DNA from: Aggregatibacter segnis ATCC 33393
GTDB taxonomy: Bacteria; Pseudomonadota; Gammaproteobacteria; Enterobacterales; Pasteurellaceae
Assembly: GCF_000185305.1 (NCBI RefSeq)
Contig: NZ_GL622200.1
Span: forward strand, 159,359-223,358
Direction: 5' to 3'
DNA: 64,000 nucleotides
The position numbers and the translations under genes are program-made. The first letter of the stretch is position 1. Each line of letters begins with the position of its first letter. Positions 28,703-38,208 of this stretch are shown here, piece by piece. The notes under the pieces were generated by a model. That model made no database searches. It was not told the DNA's origin and saw only the letters and a program-made list of their open reading frames with translations.

Positions 28703-31534
28703 TTAACCTTTCGCCAAAATCCCTTTCAGGAATCGCGCGGTATGCGAACCTTCTACTTTAGCGACCTGTTCCGGCGTACCGGTGGCGATAATTTGTCCGC
28801 CGCCGCTACCGCCTTCCGGGCCGAGATCCACAATCCAGTCAGCGGTTTTAATCACGTCTAAATTGTGCTCAATGACCACGATGGTATTACCCTGATCGCG
28901 CAAGCGGTGCAACACGGAAAGCAGTTGTTTGATGTCGGCAAAGTGTAGCCCGGTAGTTGGTTCGTCCAGAATATACAAGGTTTTTCCCGTATCCCGTTTG
29001 GAGAGTTCTGTTGCCAATTTCACCCGTTGCGCTTCACCACCGGAGAGGGTAGTGGAAGATTGGCCCAAGCGGATGTAAGACAAGCCTACGTCCATCAGCG
29101 TTTGCAGTTTGCGTGCAATCATCGGAACTGCATCGAAAAATTCCCGCGCCTCTTCCACGGTCATATCCAACACTTGATGAATGGTTTTGCCTTTGTAGCG
29201 AATTTCCAAGGTTTCGCGGTTGTAGCGTTTGCCCTTACATTGGTCGCATGGCACATACACATCCGGCAGGAAGTGCATTTCCACTTTGATTACACCGTCA
29301 CCCTGACAGGCTTCGCAACGTCCACCGCGTACGTTAAAACTGAAACGTCCCGGATTGTAGCCGCGTGCTCGGGCTTCCGGCACGCCGGCGAACAGTTCAC
29401 GAATCGGGGTAAACACGCCGGTGTAGGTTGCAGGGTTAGAGCGCGGAGTACGACCAATTGGGCTTTGGTCAATATCGATAACTTTGTCGAAAAATTCCAA
29501 ACCTTCGATAGATTTATACGGTGCTGCTTCGGCATTTTCCGCACGGTTTAACGTGTTTTGGGCAATCGGGAACAAGGTATCGTTAATCAACGTGGATTTG
29601 CCTGAGCCGGACACGCCGGTGATACAGGTAAATAAGCCCACCGGAATTTCTAAGTTGGCGTTTTTCAGATTATTGCCTGATGCGCCGAACAATTTGAGTG
29701 TTTTTTTCTTATCAAGTGCGGTACGTTTTTTCGGTATTTCGATTTTTTCTGCGCCGGATAAGAATTTACCTGTAAGCGAGTTTGGATTTTGCATGATTTG
29801 TTGCGCCGTACCTTCGGCAATAACATTGCCACCATGCACACCCGCACCTGGGCCGATGTCGATAATGTGGTCGGCGCTTAAAATGGCATCTTCATCGTGT
29901 TCCACCACAATCACAGTGTTGCCGAGATTTCGTAAGTGAATCAAGGTGTTGAGCAAGCGTTCGTTATCCCGTTGATGCAAACCGATAGACGGTTCATCCA
30001 ATACGTACATCACACCGACTAAGCCCGCACCAATTTGGCTGGCAAGACGAATGCGTTGCGCTTCACCGCCTGAAAGGGTTTCGGCGGAGCGGGAAAGGGA
30101 AAGATAATTCAAGCCGACATTCACCAAAAATTGTAACCGCTCTTTGATTTCTTTCAGAATCTTCTCGGCGATTTGCGCTTTTTGTCCGCTCAGCTGTAGC
30201 TCTCCAAAAAAGCTCAAGGCTTCCCCGATGCTTTTCTCCGAGACATCAGGCAGATTGGTTTGCTCAATATAAACGTTACGCGCCTCGGGACGCAGACGCG
30301 AACCGCCACAATCGGTGCAAGGGCGATTGCTGATGTGTTTGGCAAGTTCTTCGCGCACTGACATGGATTCCGTTTCTTTATAACGGCGCGCCATGTTGTT
30401 TAAAATGCCTTCGAATACATGGTGGCGCAACACGACATCGCCGCGATCGTTCATGTATTGGAATTCAATTTCTTCCTTGCCGGAACCGTGCAAAATAATC
30501 TGTTGAATTTTTTTCGGCAGTTCTTCAAAAGGCGTTTCAATATCGAAATGGTAGTGTTTTGCCAAGGACGTGAGCATTTGGTAATAATAGAAATTGCGAC
30601 GATCCCACCCTTTAATAGCGCCATTAGCAAGGGAAATACTCGGATTTTGTACCACGCGTTTTTCATCGAAATATTGTTGTACGCCCAAACCGTCACAAGT
30701 CGGGCACGCACCGGCGGGGTTATTAAAGGAGAAGAGACGAGGTTCCAGTTCCGGCACCGAATAGCCGCAGTGTGGGCAGGCAAAGTTGGCAGAGAACACC
30801 AGTTCTTCCGCCTTCGGATCGTCCATATACGCGACGACCGCCGTGCCACCGGAAAGCTCGAGCGTGGTTTCAAAGGATTCCGCCAATCTTGTGGCTAAAT
30901 CCGACCGCACTTTAAAGCGATCAACCACTACTTCGATGGTATGTTTTTTCTGTAATTCCAGTTTTGGCGGATCAGACAAATCGCAAATCTCACCATCAAT
31001 ACGGGCACGAATGTAGCCTTGCGCAGCAATTTGTTGTAATAATTTAACGTGCTCACCTTTGCGCTCTTTTACCACCGGCGCCAACAACATCATTTTGCTT
31101 TCTTCAGGCAGAGAAAGCACTTTATCCACCATTTGGCTGATGGTTTGTGCCGTGAGTGGCACATTGTGATGAGGACAGCGCGGCTCACCCACGCGGGCAA
31201 ACAACAAACGCAGGTAATCGTGAATTTCGGTAATGGTACCCACCGTTGAACGCGGGTTGTGTGAGGTAGATTTTTGCTCAATAGAAATGGCCGGTGAAAG
31301 CCCTTCAATATGATCTACATCGGGTTTTTCCATTAATGACAAAAATTGACGCGCATAGGCGGACAAGGATTCCACATAACGGCGTTGCCCTTCCGCATAC
31401 AGCGTATCAAAGGCTAAAGAAGATTTACCTGATCCGGATAAACCGGTAATAACAATGAGCTTGTCGCGTGGAATCGTTAAGTTAATATTTTTTAGATTGT
31501 GGGTTCTTGCACCACGAATATCGATGGTATCCAT
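28703..31534 (-). CDS. uvrA: excinuclease ABC subunit A
   Basis: A 943-residue nucleotide-excision repair ATPase that finds DNA damage with UvrB. Two ABC ATPase halves: Walker [10 protein letters not shown] and GVSGSGKST, two signature motifs LSGGEAQR, two zinc fingers (CPHC...CPTC and CEAC...CDQC). The ATG at 31534 (MDTIDIRG) aligns with E. coli UvrA (940 aa); an in-frame upstream ATG would add 23 residues. It is divergent from ssb with a shared regulatory spacer that carries LexA-like and CRP-S-like sites. Confidence 0.97.
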   Translation of the reverse strand: MDTIDIRGARTHNLKNINLTIPRDKLIVITGLSGSGKSSLAFDTLYAEGQRRYVESLSAYARQFLSLMEKPDVDHIEGLSPAISIEQKSTSHNPRSTVGTITEIHDYLRLLFARVGEPRCPHHNVPLTAQTISQMVDKVLSLPEESKMMLLAPVVKERKGEHVKLLQQIAAQGYIRARIDGEICDLSDPPKLELQKKHTIEVVVDRFKVRSDLATRLAESFETTLELSGGTAVVAYMDDPKAEELVFSANFACPHCGYSVPELEPRLFSFNNPAGACPTCDGLGVQQYFDEKRVVQNPSISLANGAIKGWDRRNFYYYQMLTSLAKHYHFDIETPFEELPKKIQQIILHGSGKEEIEFQYMNDRGDVVLRHHVFEGILNNMARRYKETESMSVREELAKHISNRPCTDCGGSRLRPEARNVYIEQTNLPDVSEKSIGEALSFFGELQLSGQKAQIAEKILKEIKERLQFLVNVGLNYLSLSRSAETLSGGEAQRIRLASQIGAGLVGVMYVLDEPSIGLHQRDNERLLNTLIHLRNLGNTVIVVEHDEDAILSADHIIDIGPGAGVHGGNVIAEGTAQQIMQNPNSLTGKFLSGAEKIEIPKKRTALDKKKTLKLFGASGNNLKNANLEIPVGLFTCITGVSGSGKSTLINDTLFPIAQNTLNRAENAEAAPYKSIEGLEFFDKVIDIDQSPIGRTPRSNPATYTGVFTPIRELFAGVPEARARGYNPGRFSFNVRGGRCEACQGDGVIKVEMHFLPDVYVPCDQCKGKRYNRETLEIRYKGKTIHQVLDMTVEEAREFFDAVPMIARKLQTLMDVGLSYIRLGQSSTTLSGGEAQRVKLATELSKRDTGKTLYILDEPTTGLHFADIKQLLSVLHRLRDQGNTIVVIEHNLDVIKTADWIVDLGPEGGSGGGQIIATGTPEQVAKVEGSHTARFLKGILAKG

Positions 31535-31564
31535 AATAGATTTTATAAATGAAAGAAGTGTGAA

Positions 31565-31586
31565 TTTGCGACAATTATCGCATATT
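31565..31586 (+). promoter_or_regulatory. CRP-S competence site before ssb
   Basis: The core TGCGACAATTATCGCA fits the CRP-S consensus (TGCGA-N6-TCGCA) exactly on both half-sites, at 31567-31582. CRP-S sites need both CRP and Sxy/TfoX; in H. influenzae ssb belongs to this regulon. It lies ~120 bp before the ssb ATG and ~31 bp before uvrA. Confidence 0.75.
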
Positions 31587-31595
31587 CCTAAATAA

Positions 31596-31611
31596 CTGTG
31601 CAAATATCCAG
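31596..31611. promoter_or_regulatory. candidate LexA (SOS) box between uvrA and ssb
   Basis: CTGTGCAAATATCCAG has the CTGT-N8-xCAG frame of a LexA box with one change in the right half (CCAG for ACAG). The E. coli uvrA-ssb spacer carries an equally imperfect box at the same relative place. Confidence 0.55.
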
Positions 31612-31704
31612 TTAATTTTGTTGAAGGCGTGGATTTATTCCAAATTTTCAGGCAGAATAGAGCAAATTTTTTTTACAGCAAAATTGAATAAAGAAGAGGA
31701 TATT

Positions 31705-32181
31705 ATGGCAGGAGTAAATAAAGTCATTATTGTTGGTAACTTAGGTAACGATCCTGAAATTCGCACCATGCCGAACGGCGAGGCGGTTGCCAACATTACC
31801 GTTGCCACCAGTGAAAGCTGGAATGATAAAAACACCGGTGAACGTCGTGAAGTGACCGAATGGCACCGCATTGTGTTCTATCGTCGTCAGGCGGAAGTGG
31901 CAGGCGAATACCTGCGCAAAGGCTCTAAAGTCTATGTTGAAGGACGTTTAAAAACCCGTAAATGGCAAGATCAAAACGGCCAAGAACGCTACACCACAGA
32001 AATTCAAGGCGACGTTTTACAAATGTTAGACAGCCGCTCTGATCGTCAATCCGGCGGCTATGCCCCAGCTGCTCAACCGACTTATCCAAGCCAAGCACCA
32101 AGTGCGCCACGTTCCACCCCGGCAAGTAAACCGGCAGCCGAAGCACCGATGGATAACTTTGATGATGATATTCCGTTCTAA
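31705..32181 (+). CDS. ssb: single-stranded DNA-binding protein
   Basis: A 158-residue SSB: OB-fold from [20 protein letters not shown] to ~110, a Gln/Pro/Ser-rich linker, and the acidic tail DNFDDDIPF that binds partner proteins. The ATG at 31705 has GAGGA upstream; an in-frame ATG 29 codons earlier is in the promoter. It binds ssDNA in replication, repair and transformation. The last bases of the gene are the left limit of a 306-bp sequence that is repeated 1.6 kb downstream. Confidence 0.97.
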   Translation: MAGVNKVIIVGNLGNDPEIRTMPNGEAVANITVATSESWNDKNTGERREVTEWHRIVFYRRQAEVAGEYLRKGSKVYVEGRLKTRKWQDQNGQERYTTEIQGDVLQMLDSRSDRQSGGYAPAAQPTYPSQAPSAPRSTPASKPAAEAPMDNFDDDIPF

Positions 32182-32478
32182 CGAATAACACAAAAATGAT
32201 AAAGGGTCTGATGTTATGTCAGACCCTTTGTTTTTTTGGGGCATAACGTTGGTGTATTTTTAGCGTGAAAGTGTGGTCATTTTTCTGTGCGTTTTTTCAA
32301 CTTAAATATCGCAAGTTTTGACCGCACTTTTTATCGTAATAAGAAAATAGCGCATTTTAGGACGCAATTACGCAATCACCGGATACTGCGACATTTCCAA
32401 CATAAGAGGGTTTTGTAAGGTGTTTGCTCATTGATTAATCCTTAGAAAAATTGGCACAAGCGTGGACGCTTGCGCCAT
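32173..32478. repeat. direct repeat, copy 1 (ssb 3' end and downstream DNA)
   Basis: About 306 bp nearly identical to 33752-34059. It begins at the ssb stop, includes the ssb terminator, two USS words and a 24-bp dyad (GGCACAAGCGT/ACGCTTGCGCC, 32453-32476). In this copy the first USS is mutated (AAGTGTGGT) and the second is intact (ACCGCACTT), the reverse of copy 2. The repeats flank the 1.27-kb SRPBCC-MarR cassette. Confidence 0.9.
32201..32237 (+). terminator. ssb terminator
   Basis: AAAGGGTCTGA and TCAGACCCTTT form an 11-bp stem around a 7-base loop, followed by G and seven T. It lies 20 bp after the ssb stop and is copied in the second repeat at 33782-33817. Confidence 0.92.
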
Positions 32479-32514
32479 CGGTGGCAAAGAATAGTATCCC
32501 AAGTAGAAATTTCG

Positions 32515-32557
32515 TTGACAATATTATAAGTTAACTTATAATAAGCTAACCTATAAT
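32515..32557 (+). promoter_or_regulatory. promoter with tandem MarR-type operators
   Basis: TTGACA (32515-32520) and TATAAT (32537-32542) are 16 bp apart. Between and over the -10 lies a perfect 20-bp palindrome, ATTATAAGTTAACTTATAAT (32523-32542). A second copy of the 17-bp word ATAAG-T/C-TAAC-T/C-TATAAT follows 15 bp later (32541-32557). The pair fits binding by the MarR protein encoded two genes downstream, which would repress its own operon. Confidence 0.8.
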
Positions 32558-32573
32558 CAAAGGAGAAATTACA

Positions 32574-32981
32574 ATGGAATTTAGTTTTAGTTTGAAAATC
32601 AAAGCTGCAAAAGAAGATGCATGGGAGTACTATGCAAATATTGAAAAATGGTATGATTGGGAAGAAGATTTAAAAAACATTACATTGAACGGTAAATTTG
32701 AGACTGGCTCATACGGAACTATGGAGCTTGAAGGAATGCCTCCTATGGAATATCAGCTTACTCTTGTAAAACCTTTTGAGGAATTTTGGGATAAAACAGA
32801 AACTCCGTTCGGAGATATTCTTTTCGGGCATCAAATAATTGATAATAATGACGGAAGCGTGAATATAAAACACACTGTGATTTTAGATAGTGAGGATGAG
32901 CAACATTTGGAATTTTTAAAACAAGTTTTTTCAGATGTTCCTCAGTCTATATTTATTCTAAAAAATCGTTTGGAAAAATAA
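32574..32981 (+). CDS. SRPBCC-family (polyketide cyclase/START-like) protein
   Basis: A 135-residue helix-grip protein: FSFSLKIKAAKEDAWEYYANIEKWYDWEEDLKNITLNGKF is the usual opening of SRPBCC polyketide-cyclase-like proteins, with a hydrophobic pocket formed by strands to ~120. It has an AAGGAG Shine-Dalgarno. Composition is strongly AT-rich with no USS, unlike ssb. It is the first gene of a small operon with a MarR regulator, so ligand-dependent regulation of a small-molecule-binding protein is plausible; the ligand is unknown. Confidence 0.78.
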   Translation: MEFSFSLKIKAAKEDAWEYYANIEKWYDWEEDLKNITLNGKFETGSYGTMELEGMPPMEYQLTLVKPFEEFWDKTETPFGDILFGHQIIDNNDGSVNIKHTVILDSEDEQHLEFLKQVFSDVPQSIFILKNRLEK

Positions 32982-32993
32982 GGTGATTGCTGT

Positions 32994-33437
32994 TTGTTTA
33001 CATCAAAATATAAAGACAATTCAGAAAAATCAACAGGATTGTTGTTCATGAGGGTGTACAATAAATGGCATCTTATGATAAAAAAAGAGTTAAAGAAAAT
33101 AAATTTGACACACCCTCAATTTGTTGTTTTAGCTTCTCTTGCGTATCTATCGCAAAATGACAATGAAGTTACACAAGTTATGATTTCAAAACTCTCAGAG
33201 ATAGATGTCATGACGGTATCTCAAATATTGAGTTTATTGGAAAAACATGATTTTGTGAAAAGAAAAGAACATTCAAGAGATACAAGAGCAAAAGTTGTTA
33301 TTTTAAACAAAAAAGGAGAAGAAATATTACAAACAGCTGTTCCGTTAATTGAGCAAATTGATGAGTTTTTTTTCGGAAAGTTGGATAACGATGAAGAACT
33401 ATTTAAACACTTTCTTGTTAGATTAAACAAAGAATAA
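32994..33437 (+). CDS. MarR family transcriptional regulator
   Basis: A 147-residue winged-helix protein: LTHPQFVVLASLAYLSQNDNEVTQVMISKLSEIDVMTVSQILSLLEKHDFV is the MarR DNA-binding domain with the recognition helix, then a wing and DTRAKVV. The start is the TTG at 32994, with AAGGTGA 7 bp upstream, just after the SRPBCC stop. It is AT-rich and USS-free. The upstream palindromes are probable operators. It is likely an autoregulator released by a ligand. Confidence 0.85.
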   Translation: MFTSKYKDNSEKSTGLLFMRVYNKWHLMIKKELKKINLTHPQFVVLASLAYLSQNDNEVTQVMISKLSEIDVMTVSQILSLLEKHDFVKRKEHSRDTRAKVVILNKKGEEILQTAVPLIEQIDEFFFGKLDNDEELFKHFLVRLNKE

Positions 33438-33500
33438 TATTATCCATATTACATGTAAAACTCAAAAAATAGAACATAGATATAAAACAGAAATTTACTC

Positions 33501-33544
33501 AAGAGGACTATTTACGCAAAAGTATAGAAGTCCTCTTTTTTATT
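33501..33544 (+). terminator. terminator of the SRPBCC-MarR cassette
   Basis: AAGAGGACT and AGTCCTCTT pair around a 19-base loop, followed by TTTT. It is 63 bp after the MarR stop, before the second direct repeat. Confidence 0.8.
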
Positions 33545-33751
33545 CTCAAAAAGCAAAACAGAGAACATAAATGGTTGACTCTTGAACGCAATGTGTAAAA
33601 ATTTTACGTTTATATTGTAAAATATAATGACATAATTACCGTGTTATCGGGGTTATTTTTACGTATTTTTTAGGCAAGTATCAATATTTGATTGTAACAA
33701 TTTGAAATAATTAGAGTTTTATTTTTGCATTCTTTCGTTATATAGAAACAA
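33545..33751. other. AT-rich spacer of the cassette
   Basis: About 200 bp with no ORF, no USS and no clear promoter. Its right end meets the second direct repeat at 33752. Together with the left spacer (32479-32514) it marks the cassette limits. Confidence 0.5.
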
Positions 33752-34059
33752 CCGTTCTAACGAATAAAGCACAAAAATGATAAAGGGTCTGATGTTATGT
33801 CAGACCCTTTGTTTTTTGTGGCATAAAGTCGGTGTATTTTTAGCGCAAAAGTGCGGTCATTTTTCTGTGCGTTTTTCCAACTTAAATATCGAAAATTTTG
33901 ACCGCAGTTTTTTATCGTAATAAGAAAATAGCGCATTTTAGGACGCAATTACGCAATCACCGGATACTACGACATTTCCAACGTAAGAGGGTTTTGTAAG
34001 GCGTTTGCTCATTGATTAATCCTTAGGAACATTGGCACAAGCGTGGACGCTTGCCCCAT
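33752..34059. repeat. direct repeat, copy 2
   Basis: About 308 bp, near-identical to 32173-32478, starting with the last 8 bases of the ssb coding region (no gene body). It carries the duplicated ssb terminator (33782-33817) and dyad (34034-34057). Here the first USS is intact (AAGTGCGGT at 33849-33857) and the second is broken (ACCGCAGTT), opposite to copy 1. Confidence 0.9.
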
Positions 34060-34092
34060 TGGGGGATGTAAAGTACTTAATGCTTATTTATA

Positions 34093-34489
34093 TTATTTAA
34101 TAAACTCCACCACTTGCTCAAAACGTTGACGCGTTTTGGGGCGAGGTTCTTAATTCTTTGGTATCAAATAAACCTTTTTCCGCCAATAACGCTTCTATTT
34201 TGGCATAAGGGAAACCTTCAATCGGGGTTCTTTTAATGCCGATCATTGCTGACGAGGTCAGCATATTCCCCAGCGCAATATAACTTTGCTTACATACCCA
34301 ATCGTAAAAATAGCTCGGATTATCTGCAAATGCGCCTTCAAATTGACTGTATTGGTGGAAGAATTTCAAGCGCATGATAACGGCATCTTCAGGTAGCTGC
34401 TGAACGGTGCGCATAAAATGCGGCAAATAATCGTCGTTCAGGTCAAGGATGGTTGCTGGCGCAAAGCGATTGAGCGTTTGATTACTCAC
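34093..34489 (-). pseudogene. degenerate nitroreductase-family gene
   Basis: The open frame 34118-34489 (123 codons) resembles the second half of NfsB-like nitroreductases: YFYDWVCKQSYIALGNMLTSSAMIGIKRTPIEGF. The N-terminal FMN-binding part is missing except perhaps LNRFA. At its 3' end the family-typical tail R-P-K-T-R-Q-R-F-E-Q-V-V-E-F-I-K appears in another frame, ending in a stop at 34093. So the gene has lost at least one internal stretch and is frame-shifted. An intact member is ~200-220 residues. Confidence 0.75.
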
Positions 34490-34492
34490 TTA

Positions 34493-34636
34493 GATAACCT
34501 CAAGCGCTTTGAACCGCCCCTTAAAATTCAAGGCTTTACCAAAACACTGATTTGGCACGAACGGACCCATAAAGATTCTGCGTATCGCTAGGTAAGGGAG
34601 TTGATTGAAAAGGCTTGTTTAGTTGATGGGAAATAG
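34493..34636 (+). pseudogene. LysR-family regulator remnant (C-terminal end)
   Basis: Codons in frame with 34502 read L-K-R-F-E-P-P-L-K-I-Q-G-F-T-K-T-L-I-W-H-E-R-T-H-K-D-S-A-Y-R, then an in-frame TAG at 34589, then V-R-E-L-I-E-K-A and a stop at 34634. This is the end of a LysR co-inducer domain (FxQTLVWHERTHxDxAxRWVRELI in relatives); the TAG replaces a Trp codon. Nothing of the DNA-binding part remains. It precedes mdaB, which such regulators often control. Confidence 0.65.
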
Positions 34637-34796
34637 TGAATGTTGATGTTACCGATTAGCCGTAATTGATGGCGTATGAGAAATTTCCCTTATGGTCTGG
34701 AAATAGCGTGGCAAGTAACTGCACTTTTAAAATATAGAGTAAGAAGGCATAATTGCGGCTCTAGTTTTTCGAATTATTTATTTTAGGAGCAAAGAG

Positions 34797-35375
34797 ATGA
34801 ATATTTTATTATTGGATGGTGGCAAAGATTTCGGACATTCACATGGCGAGTTGAACCATACACTTCATAAAAAAGCAAAAGAAATTTTGACCGCATTTGG
34901 ACACAATGTAAAAGAAACCGTGATTGATGCCGGCTATGACGTTGAAGCAGAAATCGAGAAATTTGTTTGGATGGATGCCGTGATTTGGCAGATGCCGGGT
35001 TGGTGGATGCACGAGCCTTGGACAGTGAAAAAATACATAGACGAAGTATTAACCAGCGGACACGGCAAGCTTTATCACAGTGACGGCCGTCATCGCGTCA
35101 ATCCGACAGAAGGCTACGGCACAGGTGGCTTGTTGCAAGGCAAAAAGCACATGCTTTCACTTACTTGGAATGCCCCGATTGAGGCGTTCACCCGCGAAGG
35201 CGACTTCTTTGAAGGCAAAGGCGTGGATGCTTTATATATGCATTTCCACAAACTCAATGAGTTCATCGGCTTGACCCGTCTGCCAACATTCTTATGTAAC
35301 GACGTGATTAAAAATCCACAAGTAGAACAATACTTAGCAGACTACCAAGCACACTTGGAAAAAGTGTTCGGTTAA
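34797..35375 (+). CDS. mdaB: NAD(P)H-dependent quinone oxidoreductase MdaB
   Basis: A 192-residue flavodoxin-fold reductase matching E. coli MdaB (193 aa): residues ~60-75 WQMPGWWMHEPWTVKKYID and SLTWNAPIEAFT are near-identical signatures. It reduces quinones by two electrons with NADPH, protecting against oxidative stress. The 160 bp between the LysR remnant and its start hold no clear operator. A Shine-Dalgarno (AGGAGC) is present. Confidence 0.93.
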   Translation: MNILLLDGGKDFGHSHGELNHTLHKKAKEILTAFGHNVKETVIDAGYDVEAEIEKFVWMDAVIWQMPGWWMHEPWTVKKYIDEVLTSGHGKLYHSDGRHRVNPTEGYGTGGLLQGKKHMLSLTWNAPIEAFTREGDFFEGKGVDALYMHFHKLNEFIGLTRLPTFLCNDVIKNPQVEQYLADYQAHLEKVFG

Positions 35376-35473
35376 TTGATAATTGAGAAATATTTGTTTA
35401 GAAGGTGAGCATTTTGGCTCACCTTTGTTTTTTGTCGTAGAGAATGAGAGTATTTTCTTGTGCAAAAGTGCGG

Positions 35474-36340
35474 TCATTTTTCAGCGTGTTTTTCTACTTT
35501 AAATATTGCGATCAGCTCCCGTACTTTAATTCGCTTATGTGACGCTTGGCTGATAGAGCGTTGTACTTTTAAACGGCGGATTTTCGCGCCTTGGTAGATT
35601 TCTCGGGTGAATGGCGTATCGTGATTGGAAATCACCACTTGGATGTTGCGTTGTTTCACGGTGTCTTTGGCTAGATTGGCAAGATCACGCTGGTGTGTGA
35701 TGGAAAATTCATTGCCGGAATAATTGGTGAAATTGCTGTCTTGTGAAATGGGAGCATAGGGTGGGTCGCAGTAAATGACGCAGTCTTCATCCGCCATTTC
35801 GAAGGTTTGTTGAAAATCGGCGCAAATAAAGACCGCACTTTGTGCTTTAGCGGCAAAAAAACGGAGTTCTTCTTCCGGGAAATAATGGGTTTTGTAAGCA
35901 CCGAAAGGTACATTAAATTCATTTTTGGCGTTGTAGCGACACAAGCCGTTAAAGCCAAAACGATTTAAATACAGAAATAACACGGCGCGTTGGAATACAT
36001 CGGTACTTTGATTAAATTCTTTACGCTTGGTGTAGTAGTAACTTTCCGTATTAGCATCGGGATGAAAGAAAACCGGTTTGCACGCTTGGATATAACCTTC
36101 AACGTCCTGTTTGACGATGTTGAATAGGTGGATTAAATCAGGGTTGATGTCTGCCAGAATGTAGCGTTCAAAATGGCTGTTGAGGAATACCGCACCTGCG
36201 CCGACAAACGGTTCGACTAAACAGTGTTTACGTTTGGGCAATAAGCGGTTAATTTCGTCTGTGAGGCGATATTTACCGCCCGCCCATTTGAGAAAAGGGC
36301 GGCTTTTGGTTTTTGTGGTGGATTTAGTAGGTTTCGGCAT
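35474..36340 (-). CDS. dam: DNA adenine methylase
   Basis: A 288-residue GATC adenine-N6 methyltransferase: FLKWAGGKYRL (motif I region with FVGAGAVF next), and the catalytic DPPYAPIS (motif IV). The ATG at 36340 is 4 bp after the aroB stop; a TTG upstream would add 13 residues. It is downstream of aroK-aroB as in enterics but without damX. It sets methylation for mismatch repair and replication control. A USS is near 35835. Confidence 0.93.
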   Translation of the reverse strand: MPKPTKSTTKTKSRPFLKWAGGKYRLTDEINRLLPKRKHCLVEPFVGAGAVFLNSHFERYILADINPDLIHLFNIVKQDVEGYIQACKPVFFHPDANTESYYYTKRKEFNQSTDVFQRAVLFLYLNRFGFNGLCRYNAKNEFNVPFGAYKTHYFPEEELRFFAAKAQSAVFICADFQQTFEMADEDCVIYCDPPYAPISQDSNFTNYSGNEFSITHQRDLANLAKDTVKQRNIQVVISNHDTPFTREIYQGAKIRRLKVQRSISQASHKRIKVRELIAIFKVEKHAEK

Positions 36341-36344
36341 GGGG

Positions 36345-37433
36345 TTAGTCAACTTGCGTACAACGATTGATGGCTTCAATCACCTGTTCTTGTGGGACAT
36401 CCGTCGCCACATAAGCCTGTCCAAGCGCTTTGAGGAGTACCAAACGCAATTTGCCATTTAGCACTTTTTTATCACGCATCATTAGCTGCAAGTAATCTTG
36501 TGCGGTCATGCCATCCGGTGAAACCGTTGGCAAATTGGCGCGCGCTAAAAGTTTTTCTAACCGTGCGACATCATGCGGTGTTAAATCGCCTAATTTTTCA
36601 GACAACACTGCAGCCATCATACAGCCGGCGGATACCGCTTCGCCGTGTAACCAGTTGCCGTAACCTAAATGGGTCTCGATGGCGTGACCGAAGGTGTGGC
36701 CCAGATTTAATAGCGCACGATCGCCTTTTTCCGTTTCATCGCGCGCTACAATATCCGCTTTTAATTGACAACAACGGGCGATACATTGTTGTAATGCGTT
36801 TTGGTCAAGGGCGACTAAATTATCGATGTGTTGTTCTAACCATTGGAAAAAGGGAAAGTCTAAAATCGCCCCATATTTTATGACTTCGGCTAAGCCGGCA
36901 TTGACTTCACGTTTGGGTAAGGTATTTAAGGTGAGTGTATCGATAATCACGGCGGTGGGTTGATAAAACGCACCGATCATGTTTTTGCCTAATTCATGGT
37001 TTACCGCCGTTTTGCCGCCCACGGAAGAATCCACTTGGGCTAATAATGTCGTCGGGATTTGGATAAAACGCACGCCACGTTGATAACTTGCTGCGGCATA
37101 GCCTGTCACGTCACCTATGACACCGCCGCCCAATGCCACGATCGTGGTATCCCGTCCGTGGTTGGCTTTTAAAAGTGCGGTGAAAATTAGATTCAAAGAA
37201 TCCAGGGTTTTGTACTGTTCGCCGTCCGGCAATAAAACGTGCTCAACAAGACAACCGATTTTTTCTAAGGTGTCCGTCACGGTGGAAAGATAATGTTGTG
37301 CAACAGTTGGATTGGTCACGATCATGACCTTATTGCCGGATTTCAGCGGATAGCAATCGGTATTCGTGAGTAATCCGGCACCGATATGAATCGGGTAGCT
37401 TCTTTCTTTCAATTCAACATTTACACACAACAT
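36345..37433 (-). CDS. aroB: 3-dehydroquinate synthase
   Basis: A 362-residue NAD-dependent zinc enzyme of the shikimate pathway. [19 protein letters not shown] and [12 protein letters not shown] are its binding motifs, and [12 protein letters not shown] carries metal ligands. Length matches E. coli AroB (362). It follows aroK by 33 bp and leads into dam. Confidence 0.97.
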   Translation of the reverse strand: MLCVNVELKERSYPIHIGAGLLTNTDCYPLKSGNKVMIVTNPTVAQHYLSTVTDTLEKIGCLVEHVLLPDGEQYKTLDSLNLIFTALLKANHGRDTTIVALGGGVIGDVTGYAAASYQRGVRFIQIPTTLLAQVDSSVGGKTAVNHELGKNMIGAFYQPTAVIIDTLTLNTLPKREVNAGLAEVIKYGAILDFPFFQWLEQHIDNLVALDQNALQQCIARCCQLKADIVARDETEKGDRALLNLGHTFGHAIETHLGYGNWLHGEAVSAGCMMAAVLSEKLGDLTPHDVARLEKLLARANLPTVSPDGMTAQDYLQLMMRDKKVLNGKLRLVLLKALGQAYVATDVPQEQVIEAINRCTQVD

Positions 37434-37466
37434 TTACTTTGCCTTTGAAGTATTTAACCGTTTGTA

Positions 37467-37994
37467 CTAACCGTTGTAGTTGTCAATCAGGTCGATAATT
37501 TGTGTCGCCATGACTTTGGCACTTTGTTCGTCAGTCGGTAGGGTGATATCCGCCACTTCTTCATAGAGCGGATTGCGAACTTTAGCTAAGTCTTCCAACA
37601 CTTGGCGCGGATCGTCAACATCTTGCAATAGTGGACGTTTTTTATCTCGTTGGGTGCGTTGATATTGTTTCTCTACGGTAGTTTCCAAATAAACTACGAT
37701 ACCGCGTGCGGAAAGATGATTGCGGTTGTCTTTTGACAACACTGCACCACCACCGGTAGATAATACAATGCCTTGACGTTGTGTTAATTCATTAATAAGG
37801 CGTTCTTCTCTTTTGCGGAATCCTTCTTCGCCCTCCACATCAAAAATCCAACCGATGTCGGCACCGGCGCGTTCTTCAATTTCTGCGTCGGTATCGACAA
37901 AATCCATGTTGAGTAATTGTGCGAGTTGGCGTCCGATGGTGCTTTTACCTGCACCCATAGGGCCCACTAAGAAAATATTACGTTTTTCTGCCAT
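37467..37994 (-). CDS. aroK: shikimate kinase I
   Basis: A 175-residue kinase that phosphorylates shikimate. Walker [13 protein letters not shown] and the REERLI region match E. coli AroK along the whole length. The ATG at 37994 gives [12 protein letters not shown]; an upstream ATG is spurious. It follows comE by a 214-bp gap; that gap holds no ORF. Confidence 0.97.
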   Translation of the reverse strand: MAEKRNIFLVGPMGAGKSTIGRQLAQLLNMDFVDTDAEIEERAGADIGWIFDVEGEEGFRKREERLINELTQRQGIVLSTGGGAVLSKDNRNHLSARGIVVYLETTVEKQYQRTQRDKKRPLLQDVDDPRQVLEDLAKVRNPLYEEVADITLPTDEQSAKVMATQIIDLIDNYNG

Positions 37995-38208
37995 TGCTAT
38001 AATCTTAAATTTATGTCGTCGTAAAGAATGTGATCTTTTAGAAAATAAGAAACGACCGCAAGTCATGATTCATGTGGTCGTGTGAAAGTTTTGAATAAAA
38101 TTGAAAAGATCACCCCAAAATTGCACGAGATTATCTCAATAAATCGCCATTCTTTTCAACATAAACAGGCGATTTATTTCGTTTATACCGCGTTAAAGAC
38201 AAAATAAA

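Noticed and set aside
28703-31534. Many long antisense ORFs opposite uvrA and ilvD
   Set aside because: They mirror the codon bias of the real genes and have no Shine-Dalgarno or family resemblance.
32173-34059. Composite transposon or integrative element
   Set aside because: No transposase, integrase or tRNA attachment site; the flanking repeat is host ssb-downstream DNA.
34118-34489. Intact hypothetical protein of 123 residues
   Set aside because: Family similarity covers only the middle of nitroreductases, and the normal C-terminus lies in another frame.
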